From positions 1-59,750 of the forward strand of contig JAVBNA010000023.1 in the NCBI GenBank assembly GCA_031551875.1: a stretch of DNA of 59,750 nt. Direction: 5' to 3'. Below are positions 41,939 through 50,730 of this stretch, piece after piece. A model generated the notes under the pieces. The model was not told the origin of the DNA. It saw only the letters and a program-made list of their open reading frames with translations, and did not search any database. The stretch comes from JAVBNA01 sp031551875. Lineage in GTDB: Bacteria; Bacillota; Clostridia; Oscillospirales; Acutalibacteraceae. Each line of letters begins with the position of its first letter. Within the stretch, counting starts at the first letter, position 1. The translations under genes and the position numbers were made by a program.

Positions 41939-41964
41939 GACGCCCGGGGTTTTCCCCGGGCGTC
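41939..41964 (+). terminator. Terminator after the MORN gene
   Basis: GACGCCCGGGG pairs with CCCCGGGCGTC around TTTT, 30 bp after the stop, separating this unit from the exopolysaccharide operon. Confidence 0.8.
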
Positions 41965-42174
41965 ACTCTTTTGCGTATGGCTATATCGTAAATGACATTT
42001 TTTATTCCAGAATTATTGATTGGTAATTATGGATTCACACGTTCCCCCTGTTTTTGCTCATAATTTCGTGTTTTGCAATAAAATTCTACATACTTCTCAT
42101 AATTCGCCGGCATTATCTTACGAAATATCCTTTTTTTATGTTCTTTTACCGCTAAAAACGAAAAGCATCATGAC
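41965..42174. other. AT-rich upstream region of the exopolysaccharide operon
   Basis: About 210 bp without a gene. It is far lower in GC than its surroundings and precedes a near-perfect promoter. Such AT-rich DNA upstream of a promoter can act as an UP-like or repressor-binding region; no palindrome stands out. Confidence 0.4.
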
Positions 42175-42203
42175 TTGACAGATTGGCGTCATTATTCTAT
42201 AAT
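42175..42203 (+). promoter_or_regulatory. Consensus sigma-A promoter of the exopolysaccharide operon
   Basis: TTGACA, exactly 17 bp, TATAAT: a perfect match to consensus, with an untranslated leader of about 85 bases before the first gene. Confidence 0.85.
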
Positions 42204-42294
42204 TATTTAGCTAGCTATATTCCAAAAATCAACACTTTAATTCATTATTATTCACGCAGAAAGTATTGCTAAAAAACAAGAAAGAGGAACCAAC

Positions 42295-43710
42295 ATGCAC
42301 GAAGAATTCGGATTGTCCCAGCTTTTTTTTCTGTTACGGCGCCGGTGGATCTGGCTTTTGCTGAGCACCCTACTTGGTCTGGCGGCCGCCTTTGCCTATT
42401 CCACCTATTTCATCACGCCCAAGTACGAGTCGTCGGTGGATCTCTATGTAAAAAACAGCATGGCCGACACCATCATCCAGGGCGGCACAATCGACCAAGG
42501 ACAGATCACTACCGCCCGGACGCTCGCTAACACCTGTATTGTCATTTTGAAGAACGACGACGTGCTGGCTCAGGTCGCTGCTGATCTGGGCAATAAAGTT
42601 TCGGTCGGTCAGCTTAAATCGGTGCTGACACTCACGCCGATCGACAGTACTGAGGTCATCCGCATCTCGGCACTGACCGAGAGCCCCTCCCTTTCGGCGG
42701 AGATCTGCAACGCCGTGGTCGCGATCGCGCCCGAAACACTGATCGACATCGTGAAGGCCGGTTCCGTGGCGCCCATCGGCGCGGCCAATCCGGCGTCCTC
42801 TCCCGCCTCTCCCAACGTCCGGCAAAACACACTGCTGGGCGGGCTTCTGGGGCTTGCGCTGGCAGCTGGCATTGTGCTGCTGATCTTTAAGATGGACAAC
42901 TCGGTCAAGGGTGAGGACGACCTCGCTCAAAGGGTCAAAGCCCCGATTTTGGGCGAAATTCCCCGTCTACAGGGATCGGCGCCGGTCGACGGCACCAGTA
43001 AGCAGGGTAAAAGCAGAAACTATTACGCGAGCACCAATCACGCGTTTGAATCGTATAAAATTGTGCGTGCCAACCTGCTCTTTACGCTGGCGGACGCCAA
43101 AAGCAACATCATCCTCGTCTCCAGTGCCGAGCCCAACGCCGGCAAATCCACCACGACTGCCAATCTGGCCATTTCGATGGCACTGACCGGCGCGAAGGTG
43201 CTTGTGCTGGACGCGGACATGCGCCGCCCCACCCTACATAAAATTTTTCGCCTTCCCAACAGCGCAGGTCTTTCCAAGGTAATCAGCGGAGAGGAATCGT
43301 TTGAGGAGAGTCTGCACCGCAATCTGGTTGTGGAGAACCTGGACTTTTTGTCGGCCGGCGTGACCCCGCCCAACCCCTCCGAGCTGCTCGGATCAAAACG
43401 GGCGGAGGAGCTGATGCTGGAGTGGTCCAGCCGGTATGACTACATCTTTGTGGACACGCCGCCTGTCAACGTCGTGGCCGATGCGCTCATGCTCTCTCCC
43501 CTCGCCGCAGGCGTACTTTTTGTTGCGCGCCAGAAGCAAACCCACTATGAAGAACTAAAGCGGGCGATCGGCACCTTGGAAAACCTGAACAACAAAGTGC
43601 TTGGCATTCTGGTGACCGATGTCAGCTGGAAAAATAAGACCTATGGATACGGGCGTTATAAGCGCTACAGTTACAGCTCCTATTACTATGAAAAACCAAA
43701 GACCGAATGA
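42295..43710 (+). CDS. Wzz-BY-kinase: chain-length determinant fused to tyrosine kinase
   Basis: 471 residues. The N-terminal Wzz part has two helices (WIWLLLSTLLGLAAAFAY and LLGGLLGLALAAGIVLLIF) enclosing an extracellular loop. The C-terminal kinase has Walker A SAEPNAGKSTTTANLA, Walker A' VLVLDADMRRPTLH and Walker B YIFVDTPPVN, and ends in a Tyr cluster (YKRYSYSSYYYEKPKTE) for autophosphorylation. It controls length and export of surface polysaccharide. In Gram-positives the two parts are usually separate (CpsC and CpsD), so the fused form is notable. GAGGAACC precedes the ATG. Confidence 0.92.
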   Translation: MHEEFGLSQLFFLLRRRWIWLLLSTLLGLAAAFAYSTYFITPKYESSVDLYVKNSMADTIIQGGTIDQGQITTARTLANTCIVILKNDDVLAQVAADLGNKVSVGQLKSVLTLTPIDSTEVIRISALTESPSLSAEICNAVVAIAPETLIDIVKAGSVAPIGAANPASSPASPNVRQNTLLGGLLGLALAAGIVLLIFKMDNSVKGEDDLAQRVKAPILGEIPRLQGSAPVDGTSKQGKSRNYYASTNHAFESYKIVRANLLFTLADAKSNIILVSSAEPNAGKSTTTANLAISMALTGAKVLVLDADMRRPTLHKIFRLPNSAGLSKVISGEESFEESLHRNLVVENLDFLSAGVTPPNPSELLGSKRAEELMLEWSSRYDYIFVDTPPVNVVADALMLSPLAAGVLFVARQKQTHYEELKRAIGTLENLNNKVLGILVTDVSWKNKTYGYGRYKRYSYSSYYYEKPKTE

Positions 43711-44446
43711 CCGGATACCTCCGGCGTGGGTTGATTTCCATACGCATTGCCTGCCCGGAATGGACGACGGCGCACGGGATGTGGATATGGCGCTGCGGAT
43801 GCTGTGGGCGCTGCGCCGTCAGGGCGTCCATACGGTTGCCCTGACCCCCCACTTTGATGTGCAGCAGGAGGATCCGGAGGCGTTTATCCACCGGAGACGC
43901 GCTGCGCACGCCGCGCTTGCACCCCGGATCAGGCCGGGCGGAGCGCCTCGGATTCTGCTGGGCGCGGAGATCAGACTGACGCCCGGACTGTCACGCTACC
44001 CGCTACGGCAATTGTGCCTGACCGGAAGCGATTTGCTCCTGATTGAGCTGCCCGACCGCCCCTTTCAGCGGTGGATGCTGGAGGAGCTCGAAAACGTGAC
44101 CTATTCACTTCGCGTTACGCCGGTACTTGCGCACGTCGAACGCTATCTGCCCCTGTACACAAAGGATAATTATGCGGCTCTCCTTTCGTTTGCGCCCGCC
44201 GTTTGTCAGGTCAGTACCGATTCTTTTGGGGATCGGCACGCCCTTCGGTTGATCAAGCAGCTTGCCGACGATGGCCGCATGGTGCTTCCCGGCAGCGATT
44301 GTCACAACCTCACCACCCGCCCCCCCAATTTTTCCGAGCTTGCGCGTTTGAATGAAAAGCGCGGCGTTCGGGACTACCTCGCCTATATTCAGCAGTGCGC
44401 TCAGTACATGCTGCGCACTCATTTTCGCCGCCCTGCCGCGCGATGA
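43688..44446 (+). CDS. CpsB/CapC-type PHP tyrosine phosphatase
   Basis: 252 residues. The PHP metal motifs are complete: VDFHTHCLPGMDDGARD, ALTPHFD, LGAEIRLTPG, LIELPDRP, AHVERYLPL and LPGSDCHN. It dephosphorylates the BY-kinase and so balances polysaccharide export. The start overlaps the kinase gene by 23 bp and lacks its own good ribosome site, so translation is probably coupled. Confidence 0.9.
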   Translation: MKNQRPNDRIPPAWVDFHTHCLPGMDDGARDVDMALRMLWALRRQGVHTVALTPHFDVQQEDPEAFIHRRRAAHAALAPRIRPGGAPRILLGAEIRLTPGLSRYPLRQLCLTGSDLLLIELPDRPFQRWMLEELENVTYSLRVTPVLAHVERYLPLYTKDNYAALLSFAPAVCQVSTDSFGDRHALRLIKQLADDGRMVLPGSDCHNLTTRPPNFSELARLNEKRGVRDYLAYIQQCAQYMLRTHFRRPAAR

Positions 44447-44504
44447 CGCTTTCTTGCTCAACGCGCGCTTTTATTCAAATATACAATGAAAACTGGTGTA
44501 TAAC

Positions 44505-46433
44505 ATGAATCCCCTGAACCGATTTGCCGTGAGGAAGATTGTCCTCATGCTGACAGATGTTTCCATCATCGTTTTTTCCTGCTTTTTCATCACCTGTCTG
44601 CTCACAGGCTTCAATCACGTAAACCCGCAATACCTGTATATCAGGGGTTTGCTGATTTTTTGCCTCACTCTTTCCCGCGTCCTGTTTAAAACCTATGGAA
44701 GCATCTGGCGGTTTGCGGACACCCGGGAGTATCTCTACCTGATTTGCGCCGACCTCACAGGATTTGTCCTGTGGTTGGCCATTGCTTTTCTCGGATTTCG
44801 CCATGAAATCCACATGATTTATTTTTTCTCCGCCTTTATACTTTCGTTGATCCTGGTGCTGTGCTCCCGGATTCTGTACCGACAGCTGCATCAATTTGTA
44901 CGGACACGAAAACTGAAAGGGAACAAAAAAACAAAGGTGGCGATCGTGGGTGCCGGACATGCCGGCATCATGCTGCTTGAGGAACTGGGGGTCAGTGAGG
45001 ACAGTCCCTACGAGCCCCACTGTTTTTTTGACCGGGACCGCGCCAAGGTGGGCAGTGTCATTCATGGTGTGCGTGTGTACTCCATCGCAAAAATGAGTGC
45101 CCTTTTGGGCAAGCTGCCGATCGATGAGGTAATTATTGCTATCCCAACCCTCCCCGTTGAGCAAAAGCAGATAATCATGGATGCGTGCATTGAAGCGGGG
45201 TGCCGGGTAAAGGTCTATGCCTTCCCCTTTGACCGTGCGCAGGAAAAGGAACATCCTTCCCCTTCTGAGAGCATCCGCAACATCCATATCGAAGATCTGC
45301 TCTGCCGGGAAACGGTCACCTTCAGCTCCGGCCCGGTCAAAGCCCTTGTCACAGGCAAAGTGGTTCTGGTGACGGGAGGAGGAGGCTCAATCGGGTCAGA
45401 GCTCTGCCGTCAGGTGGCGGCCATGTCCCCCAAGCTTCTTATTCTTTTGGACATCTATGAAAACAACGCCTACACCCTTCAGCGTGAGCTCCAGCAGAAA
45501 TACGGAGATGAGTTCCCGCTCTCGGTTGAAATCGCCTCGGTGCGCGACACGGCAAAGCTCGACCGCTTGTTTGCCCGGTATTCCCCCGACATTGTCTTTC
45601 ACGCCGCGGCGCACAAACATGTGCCCCTGATGGAGGACAATGCGGACGAAGCCATCAAGAACAATGTTTTCGGCACCTTCAATGTGGTCAATGCGTCTGA
45701 AAAGTACCACGTGAAAAAGTTTATTCTCATCTCCACCGACAAAGCGGTTAACCCCACCAATGTGATGGGGGCAACCAAACGGGTGTGTGAGATGATTATT
45801 CAGAGTAAGCGCCACAGCGCAACGGATTTTGTCGCGGTTCGCTTCGGCAATGTCCTGGGCTCTAACGGAAGCGTCCTGCATGTGTTCACCCAGCAGATTT
45901 ACGACGGCGGGCCGGTCACCGTGACCGACAAGCGTATCACCCGCTATTTCATGACCATCTCAGAGGCGGTTCAGCTAGTTCTCCAGGCGGGAACCATGGC
46001 GGCCAAGTCTGAAATCTTTGTGCTGGACATGGGACAGCCAATCAAGATCATTGACCTCGCCGAGAATATGATCAAGCTGGCCGGGCTTGTACCCTATAAG
46101 GACATTCAAATCACCGAGATGGGACTGCGGCCGGGAGAAAAGCTCTATGAGGAGATCTTGACCAATACAGAAAATCTGGAAAGCACCGACAATAAAAAAA
46201 TATTTATCGAACGCGGCGACCACATTGAGGAGAGCGATTTGCTTCGTCACTTGTCCATCCTGAAGAATACGATCAACGACAGTCAGCCCCAGGAAATCCG
46301 CGAGGCGATCCAGCGGGTTGTGCCGACCTATCACCCCGCCGAAACCAAAAGCGGCCAAGAAAACACGCAGAAAGCGCATGCGGCCCCCGGCAAAGAGGCG
46401 GTTACCTGGCAATGGATTCCTCAGGAGGAATAG
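44505..46433 (+). CDS. Membrane-bound nucleotide-sugar 4,6-dehydratase (PglF/WbpM/EpsC type)
   Basis: 642 residues. Four N-terminal helices (to residue about 130) and a Rossmann-like segment (VAIVGAGHAGIMLL) precede the short-chain dehydrogenase domain: VTGGGGSIGSELCRQV, VFHAAAHKHVPLMEDN, ISTDKAVNPTNVMGATKR with the Met that replaces Tyr in this family, and GLRPGEKLYEEIL. It makes UDP-4-keto-6-deoxy sugars, precursors of bacillosamine-like residues. A GTG nine bases before the ATG is an alternative start. No glycosyltransferase, flippase or polymerase genes follow. Confidence 0.9.
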   Translation: MNPLNRFAVRKIVLMLTDVSIIVFSCFFITCLLTGFNHVNPQYLYIRGLLIFCLTLSRVLFKTYGSIWRFADTREYLYLICADLTGFVLWLAIAFLGFRHEIHMIYFFSAFILSLILVLCSRILYRQLHQFVRTRKLKGNKKTKVAIVGAGHAGIMLLEELGVSEDSPYEPHCFFDRDRAKVGSVIHGVRVYSIAKMSALLGKLPIDEVIIAIPTLPVEQKQIIMDACIEAGCRVKVYAFPFDRAQEKEHPSPSESIRNIHIEDLLCRETVTFSSGPVKALVTGKVVLVTGGGGSIGSELCRQVAAMSPKLLILLDIYENNAYTLQRELQQKYGDEFPLSVEIASVRDTAKLDRLFARYSPDIVFHAAAHKHVPLMEDNADEAIKNNVFGTFNVVNASEKYHVKKFILISTDKAVNPTNVMGATKRVCEMIIQSKRHSATDFVAVRFGNVLGSNGSVLHVFTQQIYDGGPVTVTDKRITRYFMTISEAVQLVLQAGTMAAKSEIFVLDMGQPIKIIDLAENMIKLAGLVPYKDIQITEMGLRPGEKLYEEILTNTENLESTDNKKIFIERGDHIEESDLLRHLSILKNTINDSQPQEIREAIQRVVPTYHPAETKSGQENTQKAHAAPGKEAVTWQWIPQEE

Positions 46434-46449
46434 CCCTGAATACAGCGGT

Positions 46450-46480
46450 AAGGCGGTAAGCTAAAAAAGCTTACCGCCTT
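46450..46480. terminator. Terminator of the exopolysaccharide operon
   Basis: AAGGCGGTAAGCT pairs with AGCTTACCGCCTT, followed by GTTTTTTC. It faces the converging luxS gene. Confidence 0.85.
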
Positions 46481-46517
46481 GTTTTTTCTCGGGCTTTGAC
46501 AGAACGCCCCAAAACCT

Positions 46518-46976
46518 TTACGCCGGATACTGCAAATCGTGCTCCGACCATGCCCGGATCGCCTCATAGTATATTGCGCAGTCCTCTTTGGCCGTTGAGA
46601 CATCCAGATTCCGGTAGTTTCCGCATTCGGTTTCGCTTCCTCCCGGCATCTCTCCGTCATAGGCCAGTATGCCCTCAAGAACCCCCTTGATTGCCGCAAG
46701 AACCTGTCCATGCTTTGCATTCCTCACCAGCAAATAATATCCCGTCTGACAGCCCATGGGGCCGAAATAGATCACACTCTCTCCTATTGCCGAATTCCGG
46801 ATGAACGTGGCAAACAGGTGCTCCGTAGAATGCATTTGCGCGTGGCTCATGAGGTCTCCCGTGTTGGGTTTTCTGGTTCTGAGGTCATAGGTCGTAATGT
46901 CGCCGTCCGCACGGGAGACGTAAATCCCCGGCTCAATTAACCTGTGGTCAACCTGAAAGCTTGCAATTTTTTCCAT
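46518..46976 (-). CDS. luxS: S-ribosylhomocysteine lyase
   Basis: 152 residues, full length. It splits S-ribosylhomocysteine into homocysteine and DPD, the AI-2 precursor. The metal ligands are in HSTEHLFATF (HxxEH) and TECGNYRNLD, and the catalytic Cys is in GPMGCQTGYYLLV. Single gene. The AI-2 role depends on receptors not seen here; recycling of methyl-cycle waste is certain for the family. Confidence 0.95.
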   Translation of the reverse strand: MEKIASFQVDHRLIEPGIYVSRADGDITTYDLRTRKPNTGDLMSHAQMHSTEHLFATFIRNSAIGESVIYFGPMGCQTGYYLLVRNAKHGQVLAAIKGVLEGILAYDGEMPGGSETECGNYRNLDVSTAKEDCAIYYEAIRAWSEHDLQYPA

Positions 46977-47131
46977 GTATTTACACCTCGTTGTCTTTTG
47001 GATTCAATTATAACATAAATAAATGGCAAAATAAAACACTGCTTCAACAATTCTATTTGACCCTTTTCGCCTCTCTGCTTCGTCTAATGCGTGTACATGT
47101 ACAAAATCAAACCAAAAGGAGACTGCCTGTT

Positions 47132-47380
47132 TTGAACCCTCTTTTGCTGTGCGCACAAAATAAAGATCCCGAGGCATTTGTTGCGCTGATAAAGCTGTAT
47201 GGGCAGGATCTGTACAAAGTGGCCAAGGGCTTTTTCAGGGATGAATTTGACGTCTCCGACGTCATGCAGGACACGGTGCTGGCCTGCTATGAACGCATCC
47301 AGGAGCTCAAACAGCCGCAATCTGAAAAAGAAACGCAGAATCACCTCCGCCGCCGCGCTGCCCGAACAGGGTGCAAATGA
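47132..47380 (+). pseudogene. ECF sigma factor truncated in region 2
   Basis: TTG 47132 has AAGGAG nine bases upstream. The first 65 residues are region 2 of an extracytoplasmic-function sigma factor: DPEAFVALIKLYGQDLYKVA, then FDVSDVMQDTVLACYERIQEL. The family sequence stops after LKQPQ (about 47325) and an unrelated Arg-rich tail of 19 residues follows. Region 4, needed to recognise -35 boxes, is absent. The gene was broken by a deletion or inversion; the DNA beyond the break reads on the other strand. Confidence 0.7.
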
Positions 47381-47483
47381 CAAGGGGCTGGCGCACGACG
47401 TTCACGTAGTTGTTGACCAGCTTGAGCTGCTGACTTACCCTTCGGTCGGACAGGCCTTTTTCCCGGTCGCTTCGGATATCCAT
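47307..47483 (-). pseudogene. Truncated ORF converging on the broken sigma gene
   Basis: ATG 47481-47483 has AAGGAAGGAG eight bases upstream, an excellent start. The product reads MDIRSDREKGLSDRRVSQQL, then KLVNNYVNVVRQPLVICTLF, and then enters sequence overlapping the sigma fragment, so its 3' part is probably missing. Family not recognised. The good start and protein-like helix pattern suggest a real gene that lost its end at the same junction. Confidence 0.4.
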
Positions 47484-47691
47484 CCATTTTGCTCCTTCCT
47501 TTTTTACACCCTTTCCAACTGTCTCATGACCGCCTGATATGAGTGTAGCATATTGCATCTCCGACCGCTGAACAACTACATTTTTTAATCGGCGTTTTAT
47601 TACATTTTATCACTGGCGGTGACACGCCATGCTCAAAACACACGGGCAAACCAGGCAAATCCAGGGTGCGTAACCGATCGGCTGCAACAAA

Positions 47692-47719
47692 AAATCCCCC
47701 GCCGTACGGCAGGAGATTT
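47692..47719 (-). terminator. Terminator after the C39-like lipoprotein gene
   Basis: AAATCCCCCGCCG pairs imperfectly with CGGCAGGAGATTT just beyond the stop; the minus side ends in TTTTTTG. Confidence 0.6.
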
Positions 47720-47732
47720 CCTTTTCCATTTC

Positions 47733-48611
47733 TTATGCTTTTGGCTTTGCGATCACCCATTGCTGAACCGACTGGTCTTCGGGCAGGATCCCGGCGTCTC
47801 CCCACATGTAGTAGAAGCGCACGGCGCTAAACAGGTAGTAGCCGTCCTGACAGTGGTCGGAGATATCGTACGGGTCGGCCAGGATCAGGACGTCGTCACC
47901 CGGCCATTCGGTACCCATCGTGTCATAGCCGATGATATCCTGCCAGTGCCCCCACCAGTCGATCCATTCCACCATGATGGGGGTATTGTTGCGCAGGTTT
48001 TCGCCCACCCACTCCCGGAATTTCTCAAAATCGTCAAAAGTCGCGCCGTTCTCCAGCTTTCCCTCGCTCAGGCTCGACGTGGCCTCCCAGCCGATCGAAT
48101 CAAAATACTGCACCATGCGGTCGGTCGACGTGCCGAATTCGCCCCGCTGGTTGGCGACGGCCGGCTGCTCGGCATTGTCTCCGTTTATGTCCTGATGGGT
48201 TTTCATCACCTCTCCGATAGACAGCTCGTCAGCGTCGGCCTTGCCAAAATGGTTCAGTACCATCAGCGCAGCGGCGGGCCCGCAATGGTTTTCAGTGGTT
48301 TGCTGGTAGGTTTTAAAATGTGACAGCACGGTCAACGTATCAGTGTTTTCCATATTGTAGACGTCAGGGTGTTTAAAATAGGGCGAGCCGGCATGGTCGC
48401 CCTGGTCGTCTGCGGCCGCCGCCCCGGCGCTCTTTGTGTCATACCCTTCGGGGTATGGAATTGTGTGTCTGTCTGTTTGCGGCGTGCTGCAGCCAGACAA
48501 AAGAAGTACCATCAGCGCAAGCACTGTCGTTTTAATCCATGTCTTGATGATTTTCCCCTCCAAGTTGGTTGTAGTTGTTTTTTTATGCCGATTTATCGCT
48601 TTTCCGTTCAC
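47733..48611 (-). CDS. C39-like papain-fold lipoprotein with uncertain start
   Basis: About 270 residues. A lipoprotein signal (TVLALMVLLLSGC) leads to an extracytoplasmic papain-like domain: TTENHCGPAAALMVLNHFG with the nucleophile Cys, IMVEWIDWWGHWQDIIGYDT with the His, and LILADPYDIS with the Asp. This is the C39-like or DUF3335-type group, probably a peptidase. The start is a puzzle: the strong GGAGGGG site sits inside the reading frame and points to an ATC codon (about 48548) as start. The only ordinary start upstream is a GTG at 48611 without a good site. A rare start codon or a start-codon mutation is possible. Confidence 0.75.
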   Translation of the reverse strand: MNGKAINRHKKTTTTNLEGKIIKTWIKTTVLALMVLLLSGCSTPQTDRHTIPYPEGYDTKSAGAAAADDQGDHAGSPYFKHPDVYNMENTDTLTVLSHFKTYQQTTENHCGPAAALMVLNHFGKADADELSIGEVMKTHQDINGDNAEQPAVANQRGEFGTSTDRMVQYFDSIGWEATSSLSEGKLENGATFDDFEKFREWVGENLRNNTPIMVEWIDWWGHWQDIIGYDTMGTEWPGDDVLILADPYDISDHCQDGYYLFSAVRFYYMWGDAGILPEDQSVQQWVIAKPKA

Positions 48612-48680
48612 ATTTTACCCACACATTCTTCTGGATTCCGCAAAAACGATCATAAGGAAATCCCTTATGATCGTTTTTTT

Positions 48681-48765
48681 TGGTGGGGGAAGGTGGATTC
48701 GAACCACCGAAGTCACTGACAACAGATTTACAGTCTGCCCCCTTTGGCCGCTCGGGAATTCCCCC
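48681..48765 (-). tRNA. tRNA-Tyr (GTA)
   Basis: The minus strand folds as an 85-base class II tRNA: acceptor GGGGGAA with TTCCCCC, anticodon loop CTGTAAA (GTA), long variable arm, T-arm GGTGGTTCGAATCCACC, encoded CCA. It adjoins the left end of the island and was probably next to tRNA-Thr before insertion. Confidence 0.95.
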
Positions 48766-48801
48766 AAATTTTATATTCAGTTGTAGGTTGGAAAAATGTA
48801 G

Positions 48802-48847
48802 TGGAGCTGGTGGACGGACTTGAACCCCCGACCTGCTGATTACAAAT
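48802..48847. repeat. Left attachment-site copy (tRNA-Thr 3' half)
   Basis: 46 bp identical to the 3' half of the intact tRNA-Thr at 57751-57796, from CCA to the anticodon loop. Identity stops at ACAAAT, in the anticodon loop, a usual crossover place for tyrosine recombinases. It is only a partial tRNA. Confidence 0.93.
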
Positions 48848-48964
48848 ACCAATCCATCAATTTTACGGCTTTTAGCCGATATCAATAAACATAGATACCA
48901 TGCGGATTTGCGGCCTTTTCTTGCTTGTCTTCGCTCATGCTTTTTATCCAATTTTGTTGTTCAT

Positions 48965-48985
48965 AAACAACAAATAAACAACAAA
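48965..48985 (+). repeat. Left arm-type direct repeat
   Basis: A 21-bp sequence made of AAACAAC and TAAACAACAAA units, repeated identically and in the same orientation at 57662-57682 near the other end. Such repeats at both ends fit integrase arm-binding sites. Confidence 0.75.
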
Positions 48986-49097
48986 CGAGAAACCGTGATA
49001 ATCCAGCAACTTTGATATGATAGCATATAACTTTATAAATGTCAACAGCAAAACCCGGAATCTTTACCGTCAGTTTTCAGGGTTATTTAATGCGGAA

Positions 49098-50095
49098 TTA
49101 CCCGGAAGACTTTTTGTGTTTAATATCAAAAATATTCTCAATTGTTTCCGCCGCCGCTTCATCGGCGGAGCGGATTGCGTGAGCATATATCTTCGTTGTA
49201 GTCGCTGCGTTCGCGTGTCCCAGTCGCTTGGATACCGTTGTCACCGCTGCACCGTTTGCAATCAGCAGACTGGCGTTCGTGTGACGTAGGCTATGGAGTG
49301 TAATGTGAGGTAGGTTATTCCGTTTCAGGAACTCCGTAAACCAGCTGTTGAGGGTATCCGGGTGCATGGGGGCGCCATTCCACTTTGTAAATAATCTCCC
49401 GGTGTCCGTCCATTGATCCCCCAGCTGAAGACGCTGTTCCGCTTGCCATGCCCGATATGACCGCAGCATATCTATAACCGACGAGGCCACCTTGATGGGA
49501 CGGATGGACGTAAAGGTTTTGCCGTTCTCCGTATATATTCCCTTACCCGAAACATAAAGGCTTTCGCGGTTGACATTGACAATGCTTTTATCAAAGTCCA
49601 CGTCTGGCCACTCCAAACCGAGTAGCTCCCCACGTCGCAGGCCTGTGTACGGGCCTTCAATAGCTCCTTGAAGTCAACCGTTGACTTGTATTTGTTATCG
49701 TCCCGGGTTCCGGCCTCCTGCAAATTGTCATAAAAGGCCATCAAATGGTGTGGACGGATTTTATCGAGGGATAGGTGACCCAATGCCGGAAGTATGCGTT
49801 TTATCATCCTGTTGTAAAACTCAATTGTTTTCGGCCTTAGCTGCTTTGCGGCATAGTCCTTTTGCCATAGTTCTATAAAGTCACTTAACTTGATACTACC
49901 ATTCACATACTGTCCGTTTCGGCACCGTTCATCAAAGAGCAACGCCTGACGATTTATTTCCTTTTCTTCCTGCTTCGCTGTCATGCCGGGTGTGGGCTTC
50001 CATGTCATAGTGTGACGGATTTGTTTGCCGCTGTTGTCGTACCCACAGGAAGCGGTAATTATATATGAGTTTTTACGTTTTTTAATGGTTGCCAT
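49098..50095 (-). pseudogene. int: Tyrosine integrase with internal deletion and frameshift
   Basis: Tn916-type integrase reading outward to the left att site. The N-terminal part (ATG 50095; IKKRKNSYIITASCGY, LSDFIELWQKDYAAKQLRPK) runs to KYKSTVDFKELLK. The catalytic part follows in another frame from YTGLRRGELLGLEW (first Arg), with HITLHSLRHTNASLL (HxxR), KRLGHANAATTTKIYAH (His and Tyr). The stretch usually lying between them, of the order of 80-100 residues, is missing, and the frame changes at about 49650. All catalytic residues are still encoded but not in one frame, so the enzyme should be inactive. It is 9 bp after the repressor gene. Confidence 0.88.
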
Positions 50096-50104
50096 TTGGG
50101 TCAC

Positions 50105-50674
50105 CTACTCAATATCATCCACTATTTTCATGATGGCTGACTCTATAACCAGTCTTGAAGTTGCTTCCATGTATTCTCTTGATTCCTCCGGTCTACACTG
50201 AAAAACACCGGCAAGGTGTTTCTCAATCTCTGTATTGTTTGTATAGAAGTCTCTATTGAAATTTAACACATGAGACTGAATAGCACCTAATAGTTTTACA
50301 AAGTTCCCATGCTCCAACACTCTACTCAAAATCGAAATAAATTCCATGTCTGCGCCATTTTTTATTCCCCAAAGTTTATTTACTACATCTTCAGAAAGCC
50401 CGGTGTACTCGCAAATCTGTCGAATTGTAATATCTGGTGTTTTTGCATCTACTTTCCCTAATAAATAATCTGTCGGTACATTGAAGTATTTTGAGATCTC
50501 TACAAGCCGTTCAAGATTGGGCTGTGCATTACCGTTACAGTAATTTGAAACTGTTTGTCTCTTAATTCCTAACTTATCTGCAAGTACCTGCTGTGTCGTA
50601 TTTGTTTCTTCCAATACTGCTCGAAGCCTTTTGGCAAATGGACTCGTATACCCATCATTCTTTGCTGATACCAT
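50105..50674 (-). CDS. CI-like XRE repressor of the island
   Basis: 189 residues. N-terminal HTH (residues about 12-70: FAKRLRAVLEETNTTQQVLA, then LGIKRQTVSNYCNGNAQPN, then VPTDYLLG). The C-terminal 115 residues are helical with no protease-type motif, so it is not a LexA-like self-cleaving repressor. The gene is transcribed leftward toward int from a promoter whose spacer holds a palindrome. It probably represses both itself and the rightward promoter and keeps the island quiet. Confidence 0.85.
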   Translation of the reverse strand: MVSAKNDGYTSPFAKRLRAVLEETNTTQQVLADKLGIKRQTVSNYCNGNAQPNLERLVEISKYFNVPTDYLLGKVDAKTPDITIRQICEYTGLSEDVVNKLWGIKNGADMEFISILSRVLEHGNFVKLLGAIQSHVLNFNRDFYTNNTEIEKHLAGVFQCRPEESREYMEATSRLVIESAIMKIVDDIE

Positions 50675-50730
50675 AAAAACTCGCCCTTCCGCAATAAATT
50701 GTTGCTATTTAGTGTCTTGTCAATTTTTCA

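Noticed and set aside
48802..48847. A second tRNA-Thr gene at the left end of the island
   Set aside because: Only the 3' half from the anticodon loop to CCA is present; the sequence beyond cannot form the acceptor, D or 5' anticodon strands. It is an attachment-site copy.
48583..48951. A 122-residue minus-strand ORF across tRNA-Tyr
   Set aside because: It reads through the tRNA gene and the att copy; not coding.
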